Assembly: GCA_051747425.1 (NCBI GenBank)
Contig: JBNJGD010000012.1
Location: 1 to 64,000 of the forward strand
From: HTCC5015 sp051747425
GTDB lineage: Bacteria > Pseudomonadota > Gammaproteobacteria > HTCC5015
DNA: 64,000 nucleotides
Reading direction: 5' to 3'
Positions 24,187-31,568 of the stretch are shown one piece after another. Under the pieces are notes generated by a model. That model was not told the origin of the DNA. It saw nothing but the letters and a program-made list of their open reading frames with translations, and ran no database searches. Position 1 is the stretch's first letter, and every line of letters starts with the position of its first letter. The position numbers and the translations under genes were made by a program.

Positions 24187-24996
24187 ATGGATATTATTCA
24201 GCTTGTCGTTCTCAGCATTGTTCAGGGATTGACCGAGTTTCTTCCCGTCTCCAGCTCTGCCCACCTGATTCTGGTGCCCGTACTCAGTGACTGGCCGGAT
24301 CAGGGTTTGCTGTTCGATGTGGCCGCCCATCTGGGCAGCCTGCTGGCGGTTCTACTCTACTTCAGGCGCGATCTTATCGCCATGGCGTCAGGATTTTGTC
24401 AAAGCCTGGCAGAGCGCCGCCAGAACGGCGACAGCCGGCTGGCCTGGGCGGTGTTGCTGGGCACGATTCCCCTGGGCCTGGCGGGCATCCTGAGCAAGGA
24501 CTATGTGGAAGCCCACTTGCGAGGACCGCTGGTGATCGCCGCCGCCACGCTGGTCTTCGGCGGTTTGCTCTGGTGGGCGGCGGTGTACCGCCGGCGCAGC
24601 GACGGCCAGCGCACCCTGGGCAGTCTCAACGGCGTCGATGTGCTGGTAGTGGGCCTGGCCCAGGCCGTGGCCCTGATTCCCGGCACCTCGCGCTCGGGCA
24701 TTACCATCACCGCCGCGCTGTTTCGCCGCTTTACCCCCACCGAGGCCGCGCACTTTTCCTTTTTGCTCTCGATTCCGGCCATTTTGATGCCTTTCAGCCT
24801 GTATCTGTGGGAGCTTTTGAACACCCCCGATGTGCAGTGGCAGTGGGGCAGTCTGGCCCTGATTGTGGCGCTGTCCTTTGCCAGTGCGCTCACTTGCATT
24901 CATTTGTTTTTGAAAGTGCTCGAGCGCATTGGCATGATGCCCTTTGTGTTGTACCGCCTGGCGCTGGGCGCCCTGTTGCTGGTGCTGTTCCTTTAA
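24187..24996 (+). CDS. uppP: Undecaprenyl-diphosphatase UppP/BacA
   Basis: Integral membrane phosphatase recycling undecaprenyl pyrophosphate for peptidoglycan and polysaccharide synthesis. The 269-residue form starts at the ATG giving MDIIQLVVLSIVQGL, the usual N-terminus; an upstream in-frame start is shadow. Active-site motifs are LTEFLPVSSSAHL (15-27) and GTSRSG (166-171). About eight TM segments. The lipid carrier it regenerates is the one used by the Wzx/Wzy system upstream. Confidence 0.95.
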   Translation: MDIIQLVVLSIVQGLTEFLPVSSSAHLILVPVLSDWPDQGLLFDVAAHLGSLLAVLLYFRRDLIAMASGFCQSLAERRQNGDSRLAWAVLLGTIPLGLAGILSKDYVEAHLRGPLVIAAATLVFGGLLWWAAVYRRRSDGQRTLGSLNGVDVLVVGLAQAVALIPGTSRSGITITAALFRRFTPTEAAHFSFLLSIPAILMPFSLYLWELLNTPDVQWQWGSLALIVALSFASALTCIHLFLKVLERIGMMPFVLYRLALGALLLVLFL

Positions 24997-25019
24997 TCGG
25001 TTGGTCGGTGATTCACGAT

Positions 25020-25421
25020 ATGGACAGACAGTCATTGTTGCGCCCGCTCAGGTGGTGGAAGCTGTGGTTTGCCCTGGGCTGCCTGCTGATTTTGGCGGTG
25101 ATCTGGGGCTCCCTGAGCTCGCCACCGTCCTGGGCGGTGGGCAGCGATAAAGCCTGGCACAGCGCCGCCTATGCGGTGATCGCCCTGTGGTGGCTGCAAC
25201 TGGTGCGCGGCTGGCGCGCCTGGCTGCTGGTGGTGGCGGGCACGGTACTACTGGGGGTGGCCATCGAAGTGGCCCAGTCCTTCCACCCCCTGCGCCACTT
25301 CGATTACTACGACATGCTGTTCAATGGCCTGGGCGCCCTGGCCGCGAGTGCCATTGCCGGCCTGGGCGGCAATCATCTGGTGTGGCACTTTGAGCGTTTG
25401 GTGCTCGGCGCCGGCGACTGA
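25020..25421 (+). CDS. VanZ-family membrane protein
   Basis: 133 residues with about four TM segments and the VanZ pattern: SDKAWHSAAYAVIALWW, then IEVAQSFHPLRHFDYYDMLFNGLGAL, which contains the conserved E-x-x-Q, R and D-x-x-x-N-x-x-G. The function of proteobacterial VanZ-like proteins is unclear. It follows uppP by 23 bp and is probably cotranscribed. The ATG at 25020 is the only start that gives a sensible first TM. Confidence 0.8.
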   Translation: MDRQSLLRPLRWWKLWFALGCLLILAVIWGSLSSPPSWAVGSDKAWHSAAYAVIALWWLQLVRGWRAWLLVVAGTVLLGVAIEVAQSFHPLRHFDYYDMLFNGLGALAASAIAGLGGNHLVWHFERLVLGAGD

Positions 25422-25472
25422 ACGCCGCCACCCGGCTACCGTTTTGTTGACAGCGGCGCTACCATAGCGCCC

Positions 25473-26651
25473 ATGGATATTTATCTGGTAGGCGGCGCGG
25501 TGCGCGACGAGTTGTTGGGTCTCGAGGTCAAGGATCGGGACTGGATGGTGGTCGGCGCCACGCCGGAGGAAATGCTGGCCGCCGGCTATCGCCAGGTGGG
25601 TCGACAGTTTCCCGTGTTTCTCGACCCCGAGAACCACGAGGAACACGCTCTGGCCCGCACCGAGACCAAGATCGGTCCCGGCTACAGCGGCTTTGAGGTC
25701 CACGCCGACCCGGGCGTGACCTTGGAGGAAGACCTCCAGCGCCGGGACCTGACCATTAACGCCATGGCCCGTGACGAGGCCGGTCAGTTGATCGACCTCC
25801 ACGGCGGTGGGGACGACCTCCAGGCTGGCCGCCTTCGCCATGTTTCTGACGCTTTCGTCGAAGACCCCCTGCGCATCCTGCGCCTTGCCCGCTTTGCCGC
25901 GCGCTTTTGCCCGCCCCTGGTGGAGAAAACCTTTGAGCCCGCCGAAGATACCCTGGCCCTGATGCGGGAGATGGTCGAGCGCGACGAGATCGAGGCCCTG
26001 ACCAAAGAGCGCAGCTGGCAGGAGATCGAGCGCGCCTTTGGCGAGACGGCGCCGCGCCGCTTTTTTGAAGTGCTGGATCAGTGCGGTGCTTTGGCGCGCC
26101 TGTTGGCGCCGGCGGTGGATGCCGAGGTCTGGACGGAGCGGGGCGAGCGCGCCCTGGTGGCCCTGGAAGTGGCCACGCATCTAAGCGATTCGGGGGAGGT
26201 GCGCTTCGCCGCCTTTTGCGGCGTCTTTGGCGGCGATGCCGCCGAGGCCCTGGCCCGCCAGTGGGGCGCGCCCAAGCGCTGCATTCAACTGGCGGCGCTG
26301 GTGGGCCGCGAGCACCTCGCGATCCAGTCGTGCATGCGGCAACCGCCGCCGGAGGTGCTGGAACTGCTCAAACGCGTCGACGCCTTCCGCAAGCCCGAGC
26401 GCCTGGACGACCTGCTGCTGGCCGCCGAGGCGGTGGTGCGCAGCCTTCCCGGCGAGCGCGAACGGCCCCAGCCCCAGCGCGAATATCTGCTCAATTGCTA
26501 CACCACGGCGTCACAGATCACCGGCAAGAGCATCATGAAAGTCCGCCTGGAAGGCCCAGAGCTGGCCGAGGAAATCGATATCCACCGCCGCGCCGCCATC
26601 CACAAAATCAAACGCACCTACCGCTGGTCCCACTTCAATCCCCAGGTGTGA
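25473..26651 (+). CDS. cca: CCA tRNA nucleotidyltransferase lacking the HD active site
   Basis: Adds or repairs the 3' CCA of tRNAs. 392 residues with LVGGAVRD near 5-12, the metal-binding DRD at 21-23, RRDLTINAMA near 89-98 and the B/BxxR region DPLRILRLARFAARF. The E. coli enzyme has a C-terminal HD phosphohydrolase domain with CHDLGKG; the aligned segment here is RFAAFCGVFGG (about 244-254), with no His-Asp pair, and the following histidine-rich loop is missing. Nucleotidyltransferase activity is therefore expected without the phosphatase/phosphodiesterase activities. Confidence 0.92.
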   Translation: MDIYLVGGAVRDELLGLEVKDRDWMVVGATPEEMLAAGYRQVGRQFPVFLDPENHEEHALARTETKIGPGYSGFEVHADPGVTLEEDLQRRDLTINAMARDEAGQLIDLHGGGDDLQAGRLRHVSDAFVEDPLRILRLARFAARFCPPLVEKTFEPAEDTLALMREMVERDEIEALTKERSWQEIERAFGETAPRRFFEVLDQCGALARLLAPAVDAEVWTERGERALVALEVATHLSDSGEVRFAAFCGVFGGDAAEALARQWGAPKRCIQLAALVGREHLAIQSCMRQPPPEVLELLKRVDAFRKPERLDDLLLAAEAVVRSLPGERERPQPQREYLLNCYTTASQITGKSIMKVRLEGPELAEEIDIHRRAAIHKIKRTYRWSHFNPQV

Positions 26652-26659
26652 GGGAGCTT

Positions 26660-26735
26660 GTCATCGCGAGCCGCAAAGCGGCGTGGCGATCTGCTGAACG
26701 GTTCCCACAGATGACTTCGCTGGGCTCGCAATGAC
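26660..26735. repeat. Family A palindromic element, copy 6
   Basis: GTCATCGCGAG...CTCGCAATGAC, directly after cca and followed head-to-tail by copy 7. Confidence 0.85.
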
Positions 26736-26742
26736 GGGTTCT

Positions 26743-26821
26743 GTCATCGCGAGGAGGCGTCAGCCGACGCGGCGATCTGTCGAGCGGTTCCCTCAGATTG
26801 CTTCGCTTCGCTCGCAATGAC
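26743..26821. repeat. Family A palindromic element, copy 7
   Basis: GTCATCGCGAGGAGG...TTCGCTCGCAATGAC. Its right end is continued by a short tandem repeat. Confidence 0.85.
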
Positions 26822-26876
26822 GGGGTGTTCTGGCCCGCAATGACGGGGTGTTCCGGCCCGCAATGACGGGGTGCGA
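26814..26876. repeat. 23-nt tandem repeat extending a family A end
   Basis: The unit GCAATGACGGGGTGTTC(T/C)GG-CCC occurs twice in full and once in part. It seems to have arisen by slippage or duplication of the terminal GCAATGAC of copy 7. Confidence 0.8.
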
Positions 26877-26888
26877 AGATTCTTCGCA

Positions 26889-27173
26889 TCAGCGCCAATC
26901 CAGGCTCAAGTCGCGCCACTCGGGGTTCATGCCTTCAATCAGCTGGAGTTTCTTTGCTCTTGATCCTGCTTTGATTTGTTTTTCCCGCTCAATACAGCTT
27001 CGTATGTCCTCGCCCAATTCGTAGTAGACCAATACACAGCAATTGTAGCGATGGGTAAAACCGGGGACGGTCTTGTCCCGGTGTTGCTGGATCCGTTGAG
27101 GCAGGTTTGAAGTAACGCCGGTATATAAAACAGTTCTGTTTTTGTTGGTAATGATATAGACAGCAGCCTGCAT
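26889..27173 (-). CDS. GIY-YIG endonuclease-domain protein (UPF0213/YhbQ-like)
   Basis: 94 residues forming a single GIY-YIG domain: VYIITNKNRTVLYTGVTSNL, with the GIY-like AVY at 4-6 and the YIG-like YTG at 17-19, Arg27 in LPQRIQQH, and the catalytic Glu in the following helix (EREKQIKAG). These small proteins occur in many bacteria; some have DNA nuclease activity in vitro, but their biological role is uncertain. It is isolated, with family A repeats on both sides, and is AT-richer than its neighbours, which suggests recent arrival. Confidence 0.85.
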   Translation of the reverse strand: MQAAVYIITNKNRTVLYTGVTSNLPQRIQQHRDKTVPGFTHRYNCCVLVYYELGEDIRSCIEREKQIKAGSRAKKLQLIEGMNPEWRDLSLDWR

Positions 27174-27216
27174 GGTTTCCTCCTTGAACCCATGTATGAA
27201 TGTTGGTCATTGTATC

Positions 27217-27247
27217 AGCAGATTGCTTCGCCTTCGGCTCGCAATGA
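27217..27247. repeat. Partial family A element (right end only)
   Basis: CAGATTGCTTCGCCTTCGGC then TCGCAATGAC: the right third of a family A unit without its left end, next to the complete copy 8. Confidence 0.7.
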
Positions 27248-27255
27248 CGGGGTTT

Positions 27256-27334
27256 GTCATCGCGAGGAGGCGTCAGCCGACGCGGCGATCTATCGAGCGG
27301 TTCGTGCAGATTGCTTCGCTTCGCTCGCAATGAC
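27256..27334. repeat. Family A palindromic element, copy 8
   Basis: GTCATCGCGAGGAGG...TTCGCTCGCAATGAC. It lies 56 bp upstream of the rhlB start codon, so it may be within the rhlB leader or promoter region. Confidence 0.85.
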
Positions 27335-27390
27335 AGGAACGCGCCCGCCGCCATAGTGAAACCACGCAATATCCAGTATGCTTTGACGCC

Positions 27391-28650
27391 ATGAGTGAAA
27401 CCCATTTAAGTGATACCCGCTTCGACGCACTGCCTCTGGATGGCGCCCTGAAAGACAGCATCGCCGCCGCCGGCTTTGAATACTGCACACCGATTCAGGC
27501 CCAGGCCTTGCCGCTGGCACTCGAGGGCCAGGACATCGCCGGCCAGGCCCAGACCGGAACGGGCAAGTCCGCCGCCTTTCTGGTGGCCACCTTTCAACAT
27601 CTGATTGAAAAGCCGCCCGCCGATGACCGGCCGCAGAACGGCGTGCGCGCCCTGATTCTCGCCCCCACGCGGGAACTGGCCATCCAGATTCACAAGGACG
27701 CCGAACAGCTCAGCCAGCACCTGGATCTCAAACTCGGCCTGGCCTACGGCGGGGCCAACTACGAGCGCCAGCGGGAAACCATCCAGGCTGGCGTCGATGT
27801 GTTGATTGGCACCCCCGGTCGCCTGATCGACTTCTGGAAGCAGAAGGTCTTCAGCCTCAAACACTGTCAGGTGCTGGTGCTGGACGAGGCCGACCGCATG
27901 TTCGATCTGGGCTTTATCGACGATGTGCGCTTTTTGCTGCGCCGCTGCCCGCCACCGGGCGAGCGGCTCAGTCTGTTGTTCTCGGCCACGCTTTCACTGC
28001 GCGTGCAGGAGCTGGCCTACGAGCACATGAACAACCCGCAAAAGGTCGAGGTGGCCGCCGAGCAGGTGACCGCCGAGCGGGTTGAGCAACGCCTCTACCA
28101 CCCGGCCAACGAGGAAAAAATCCCGCTGCTGCTGGGCCTGTTCAAAAAGCACCAGCCCGAGCGCAGTATTATTTTCGTCAATACCAAGCGCAATGCGGAT
28201 ACCGTGTGGGGCTACTTCAAGGGCAACGGCATCGAGGCCGCGCTGCTTTCGGGGGATGTGCCGCAAAACAAGCGCACGCGCATGGTGGAAAAGTTCAAGA
28301 ACGGCGAGCTCAAGGCCCTGGTGGCCACCGATGTGGCCTCCAGGGGGTTGCACATTCCCGATGTCAGCCATGTGTTCAACTACGATCTGCCCCAGTCCGG
28401 GGAGGATTATGTCCACCGCATTGGCCGCACCGGCCGCGCCGGCGCCAGTGGCTGGGCCCTGAGCTTTGCCTGCGAGGACACCGCCTTCAACCTGATGGAC
28501 ATTGAGGAGTACATCGAGGGCAGTATCCCCACCGAGCCGGTCAGCGACGACCTGCTGGCCACCCCCGAACCCCCGGTCAAACCCAAGCGCCGCGGCCCGC
28601 CCCCCGGCAAAAGCGGCAACCGCCGCCGCGGCCCACCGCGCCGAAGATAG
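27391..28650 (+). CDS. rhlB: ATP-dependent RNA helicase RhlB
   Basis: DEAD-box helicase of the RNA degradosome. 419 residues with Q-motif CTPIQAQALPLAL, Walker A AQTGTGKS (53-60), DEAD at 165-168, FSATLS, and motif VI HRIGRTGRAGASG. The region CTPIQALALPL/GLAYGG/LIGTPGRLID parallels E. coli RhlB closely. The C-terminus is a basic Pro/Arg/Gly tail likely to bind RNA. Neighbours trxA and rho are also next to rhlB in enterobacteria, which supports the assignment; here a RAYT gene with its REPs lies between. Confidence 0.92.
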   Translation: MSETHLSDTRFDALPLDGALKDSIAAAGFEYCTPIQAQALPLALEGQDIAGQAQTGTGKSAAFLVATFQHLIEKPPADDRPQNGVRALILAPTRELAIQIHKDAEQLSQHLDLKLGLAYGGANYERQRETIQAGVDVLIGTPGRLIDFWKQKVFSLKHCQVLVLDEADRMFDLGFIDDVRFLLRRCPPPGERLSLLFSATLSLRVQELAYEHMNNPQKVEVAAEQVTAERVEQRLYHPANEEKIPLLLGLFKKHQPERSIIFVNTKRNADTVWGYFKGNGIEAALLSGDVPQNKRTRMVEKFKNGELKALVATDVASRGLHIPDVSHVFNYDLPQSGEDYVHRIGRTGRAGASGWALSFACEDTAFNLMDIEEYIEGSIPTEPVSDDLLATPEPPVKPKRRGPPPGKSGNRRRGPPRRR

Positions 28651-28652
28651 CT

Positions 28653-28736
28653 GTAGGAGCGGCGCCCCCGCCGCGACGGGTGGGCCCGGGGTCGGGCCTC
28701 CTACGGGGTTTGTAGGAGCGGCGCCCCCGCCGCGAC
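28653..28736. repeat. Family D REP cluster upstream of the RAYT gene
   Basis: REP 28653-28677, its GGCCCGGGGTCGGGCC partner at 28683-28704, and a second REP at 28712-28736. This REP-partner arrangement recurs downstream of the transposase gene (29210-29290), forming the usual REP-RAYT unit. Confidence 0.85.
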
Positions 28737-28770
28737 AAAGGAATATTTCAATAGCCAAGGAGAGGCAAGG

Positions 28771-29202
28771 ATGCAAGGACAGAGTGCTCTGAGAAAAGGA
28801 AGGGTTTCCATTCCCGGACAAATCTATATGGTCACCACCGTGACAAAAGGCCGCAGGCCCATCTTTGGAGATTGGGATCGTGCTCGTGTGTTGGTCAAAA
28901 CGCTACAAATGGAAAGCGAGAATAAGGCGGTTTACACCTGGGCTTTTGTTGTGATGCCGGATCATCTGCATTGGCTTGTTCAGCTAAAGAGAGGGATGTT
29001 GGAGGAGGTGGTAGGCCGGGTAAAATCGATTTCTTCGCGTCGCAACGGAGGCGGTATTTGGCAACAGGGCTTTTACGATCAAGCGCTGCGGAAAGAGGAA
29101 GACCTGAAAGAGTTTGCCCGTTATATCGTGATGAACCCCGTCAGGGCGGGTATGGTTTCGTCTGCGCGGTTTTATCCCCACTGGGATGCAGCCTGGATAT
29201 GA
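28771..29202 (+). CDS. REP-associated tyrosine transposase (RAYT, Y1 HUH family)
   Basis: Single-strand HUH-type transposase relative thought to mobilise REP sequences. 143 residues: N-terminal IYMVTTVTKGRRPIFGD, the HUH pair His65-x-His67 in MPDHLHWLVQL, and the catalytic Tyr118 in ARYIVMNPVRAGMV. All three sets of catalytic residues are present, so the protein could be active. Start ATG 28771 follows GAGGCAAGG. It is flanked on both sides by family D REPs and interrupts the rhlB-trxA-rho neighbourhood. Confidence 0.92.
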   Translation: MQGQSALRKGRVSIPGQIYMVTTVTKGRRPIFGDWDRARVLVKTLQMESENKAVYTWAFVVMPDHLHWLVQLKRGMLEEVVGRVKSISSRRNGGGIWQQGFYDQALRKEEDLKEFARYIVMNPVRAGMVSSARFYPHWDAAWI

Positions 29203-29209
29203 AATCGTC

Positions 29210-29290
29210 GGCCCGGGGTCGGGCCTCCTACGGGGTTTGTAGGAGCGGCGCCCTCGCCGCGACGGGTCGGCCCGGGGTCGGGCCTCCTAC
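29210..29290. repeat. Family D REP cluster downstream of the RAYT gene
   Basis: Partner palindrome, REP (one base different, CCCTCGCC), partner palindrome again. Begins 8 bp after the RAYT stop codon. Confidence 0.85.
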
Positions 29291-29322
29291 GGGGTTGATA
29301 GGGACAATCTATGGTCTGGTGC

Positions 29323-29352
29323 TTGAAATGCGTGGGAAAATGCTCACACTAT
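29323..29352 (+). promoter_or_regulatory. Possible trxA promoter
   Basis: -35 TTGAAA (29323-29328), 18-nt spacer, -10 CACTAT (29347-29352, three of six matches). It lies right after the REP cluster and would give a leader containing the ACCGCC/GGCGGT hairpin before trxA. Confidence 0.35.
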
Positions 29353-29403
29353 GCAGCAGAACCGCCACAAGGCGGTATTTCCAATCCCGGAGGTTTTATC
29401 ACT

Positions 29404-29730
29404 GTGAGTGATTCCATTGTTTATCTGACCGACGCCACTTTTGACAGCGAAGTTCTGGAGTCCGATCTGCCCGTGCTGGTGGATTACTGGGCCGAGTGGT
29501 GTGGTCCCTGCAAGATGATTGCCCCCATCCTCGACGAGGTGGCCGAAGAGTACAACGGCCGTCTTAAAGTGGCCAAGCTGAACATCGACGAGAATGGCGA
29601 CACGCCGCCCAAGTTCGGTATTCGCGGCATTCCCACCTTGATGATTTTCAAGAATGGCAATGTCGAGGCGACCAAGGTGGGCGCCCTGTCGAAGTCCCAG
29701 TTGATCGCTTTTGTCGACGCCAACCTGTAA
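29404..29730 (+). CDS. trxA: Thioredoxin 1
   Basis: Cytoplasmic disulfide reductase. The 108-residue form begins at GTG 29404 (MSDSIVYLTDATFD), which matches the normal thioredoxin N-terminus and has GGAGG 11 nt upstream; an upstream in-frame extension is not real. Active site WCGPC with Cys33 and Cys36, cis-proline in RGIPTLMIF. It precedes rho as in E. coli. A GC-rich hairpin follows at 29744-29765 but lacks a T run. Confidence 0.95.
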   Translation: MSDSIVYLTDATFDSEVLESDLPVLVDYWAEWCGPCKMIAPILDEVAEEYNGRLKVAKLNIDENGDTPPKFGIRGIPTLMIFKNGNVEATKVGALSKSQLIAFVDANL

Positions 29731-29952
29731 GACTTTTACCCCGCCCGCGGCGCCTTTGCCGCGGGTATTGTGGTGGCTCTCATAGCGTGCTACTGTTCAT
29801 CTCAAGCTTGAGCCCGTCCGGGCGCTGCTGAACCCAAATAATTACTCAACTCAAGCCGCAAAGCGGTGCGTTCAAGGTTCACATAATGTGTGCCGCCATC
29901 CCCGGTGGTAACGACTTTTTAAATCCAATCCTGGCCAACCATTCAAACATCT

Positions 29953-31209
29953 ATGCATCTCACCGAACTCAAGAAGAAACCCGTTGCTGAACTGACCGAA
30001 CAAGCCCAGGAAATGGGCATCGACAATATCGGTCGCTCGCGCAAACAAGACATTATTTTTGCCATGCTGAAAAAACACGCCAAGAGTGGCGAGGATATTT
30101 TCGGCGACGGCGTACTGGAAATTCTCCCGGACGGCTTCGGCTTTTTGCGTTCCGGAGACAGTTCCTATCTGGCGGGGCCCGACGACATCTATGTCTCGCC
30201 CAGTCAGATTCGGCGCTTCACCTTGCGAACGGGGGATACCATCTCCGGCAAGATTCGGCCACCCAAGGACGGGGAGCGATACTTTGCCCTGTTGAAAGTC
30301 GACCAGATCAATTACGACACTCCCGAAAACGCCAAGCGCAAAATCCTCTTTGAAAACCTCACTGCCCTCCACGCCGAAGATCGCATGCGCCTCGAAAGCG
30401 GCAACGGCAGCTCCGAAGACATTACCTCCCGCGTGATCGACATCGTTGCTCCCTTCGGCAAGGGTCAGCGAGGGTTGCTGGTGGCGCCGCCCAAGGCGGG
30501 CAAGACGGTGATGCTGCAAAACATTGCCCAGAACATCGTCAACAACAATCCCGATGTTTACCTGATTGTCCTGCTGATCGACGAGCGCCCCGAGGAAGTC
30601 ACCGAGATGCAGCGCATGGTGCGCGGCGAAGTGATCAGTTCGACCTTTGACGAGCCGGCCAGCCGCCATGTGCAAGTGGCCGAGATGGTGATCGAAAAGG
30701 CCAAGCGTCTGGTGGAGCACAAGCGCGATGTGGTGATTCTGCTCGATTCCATCACGCGCCTGGCACGCGCCTACAACACCGTGGCGCCTTCCTCGGGCAA
30801 GGTGCTCACCGGTGGTGTCGACGCCCACGCCCTGCACCGCCCCAAGCGCTTCTTTGGCGCGGCGCGAAATGTGGAAGAGGGCGGCAGCCTGACCATTATT
30901 GCTACGGCCCTGGTGGAAACCGGTTCCAAGATGGATGAGGTGATCTACGAGGAGTTCAAGGGCACGGGTAATATGGAGATCCACCTGGATCGCCGGATTG
31001 CCGAGAAGCGCATCTTCCCCGCCATCAACATCAACCGCTCCGGCACCCGCCGCGAGGAGTTGTTGGTAGCACCGGATGAACTGCAGAAAATCTGGGTGCT
31101 GCGCAAGTTCCTGCACTCCATGGACGAACTCGAAGCCATGGAACTGCTGCTGGGCAAAATGCAGTCGACCAAGACCAACAACGAATTCTTCGATTCCATG
31201 AAAAAGTAG
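29953..31209 (+). CDS. rho: Transcription termination factor Rho
   Basis: Hexameric RNA-dependent ATPase that terminates transcription. 418 residues with Rho N-terminal helices (LTELKKKPVAELTEQAQEMG), an OSB-fold RNA-binding domain (LPDGFGFLRS), P-loop APPKAGKT (Lys184), and the Q/R-loop regions typical of Rho. The 222-bp leader before it is longer than usual spacing, consistent with the autoregulated leader known for rho, but I could not identify a leader peptide with confidence. Confidence 0.97.
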   Translation: MHLTELKKKPVAELTEQAQEMGIDNIGRSRKQDIIFAMLKKHAKSGEDIFGDGVLEILPDGFGFLRSGDSSYLAGPDDIYVSPSQIRRFTLRTGDTISGKIRPPKDGERYFALLKVDQINYDTPENAKRKILFENLTALHAEDRMRLESGNGSSEDITSRVIDIVAPFGKGQRGLLVAPPKAGKTVMLQNIAQNIVNNNPDVYLIVLLIDERPEEVTEMQRMVRGEVISSTFDEPASRHVQVAEMVIEKAKRLVEHKRDVVILLDSITRLARAYNTVAPSSGKVLTGGVDAHALHRPKRFFGAARNVEEGGSLTIIATALVETGSKMDEVIYEEFKGTGNMEIHLDRRIAEKRIFPAININRSGTRREELLVAPDELQKIWVLRKFLHSMDELEAMELLLGKMQSTKTNNEFFDSMKK

Positions 31210-31568
31210 GCGGATTCGCCACAGAGGGATTGAGTGGTAGGGCGGAAGTGCCGAAGGCACCTCCGCCGCCAGTTCGGCGGGTGCGGCTGCGCCGCTTCCG
31301 CCCTACGAGGATGTCAGGTCATTCCGGAAAGCGCTCAGCGCTTATCCGGAATCTTGCAAAAGCGGAAATGCCAATGGCATCTCCGCTTTTTTTGTGACCT
31401 GGGGTCATCGCGAGGCGGCGTTAGCCGACGCGGCGATCTGCTGAACGGTTCCGCAGGTTGCTTCGCTTCGCTCGCAATGACAGGCTGCCTTTGCCTGCAA
31501 GCAGGCTCCTACAGTCCTCCCTTTCGCACAAAAAACTCAGTGCTCTCTGTGCACTCTGTGGCTAACCA
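31210..31568. repeat. Nested repeat island after rho
   Basis: No gene seen. Family C arms at about 31217-31230 (partial) and 31537-31567 bracket a family E-like GGCGGAAGTGCC repeat (31238-31306), a family B palindrome (31318-31352), the rho terminator, family A copy 9 (31404-31481) and a CTGCAAGCAGGCTCCTAC REP (about 31494-31513). Confidence 0.85.
31358..31393 (+). terminator. Intrinsic terminator, probably for rho
   Basis: Stem AAAGCGGA-a-ATGCC / GGCAT-c-TCCGCTTT with an AAT loop, followed by a T run. It lies about 150 bp past the rho stop codon within the repeat island. Confidence 0.7.

Noticed and set aside
29744..29765. Hairpin CCCGCGGC/GCCGCGGG after trxA as a terminator
   Set aside because: No T run follows; it may be a processing or rho-dependent element, but this cannot be supported.
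29886..30000. Short leader ORF before rho
   Set aside because: An ATG at 29886 opens a 35-codon frame that runs into the rho coding sequence in another frame. No ribosome site and no likeness to the known rho leader peptide could be shown.
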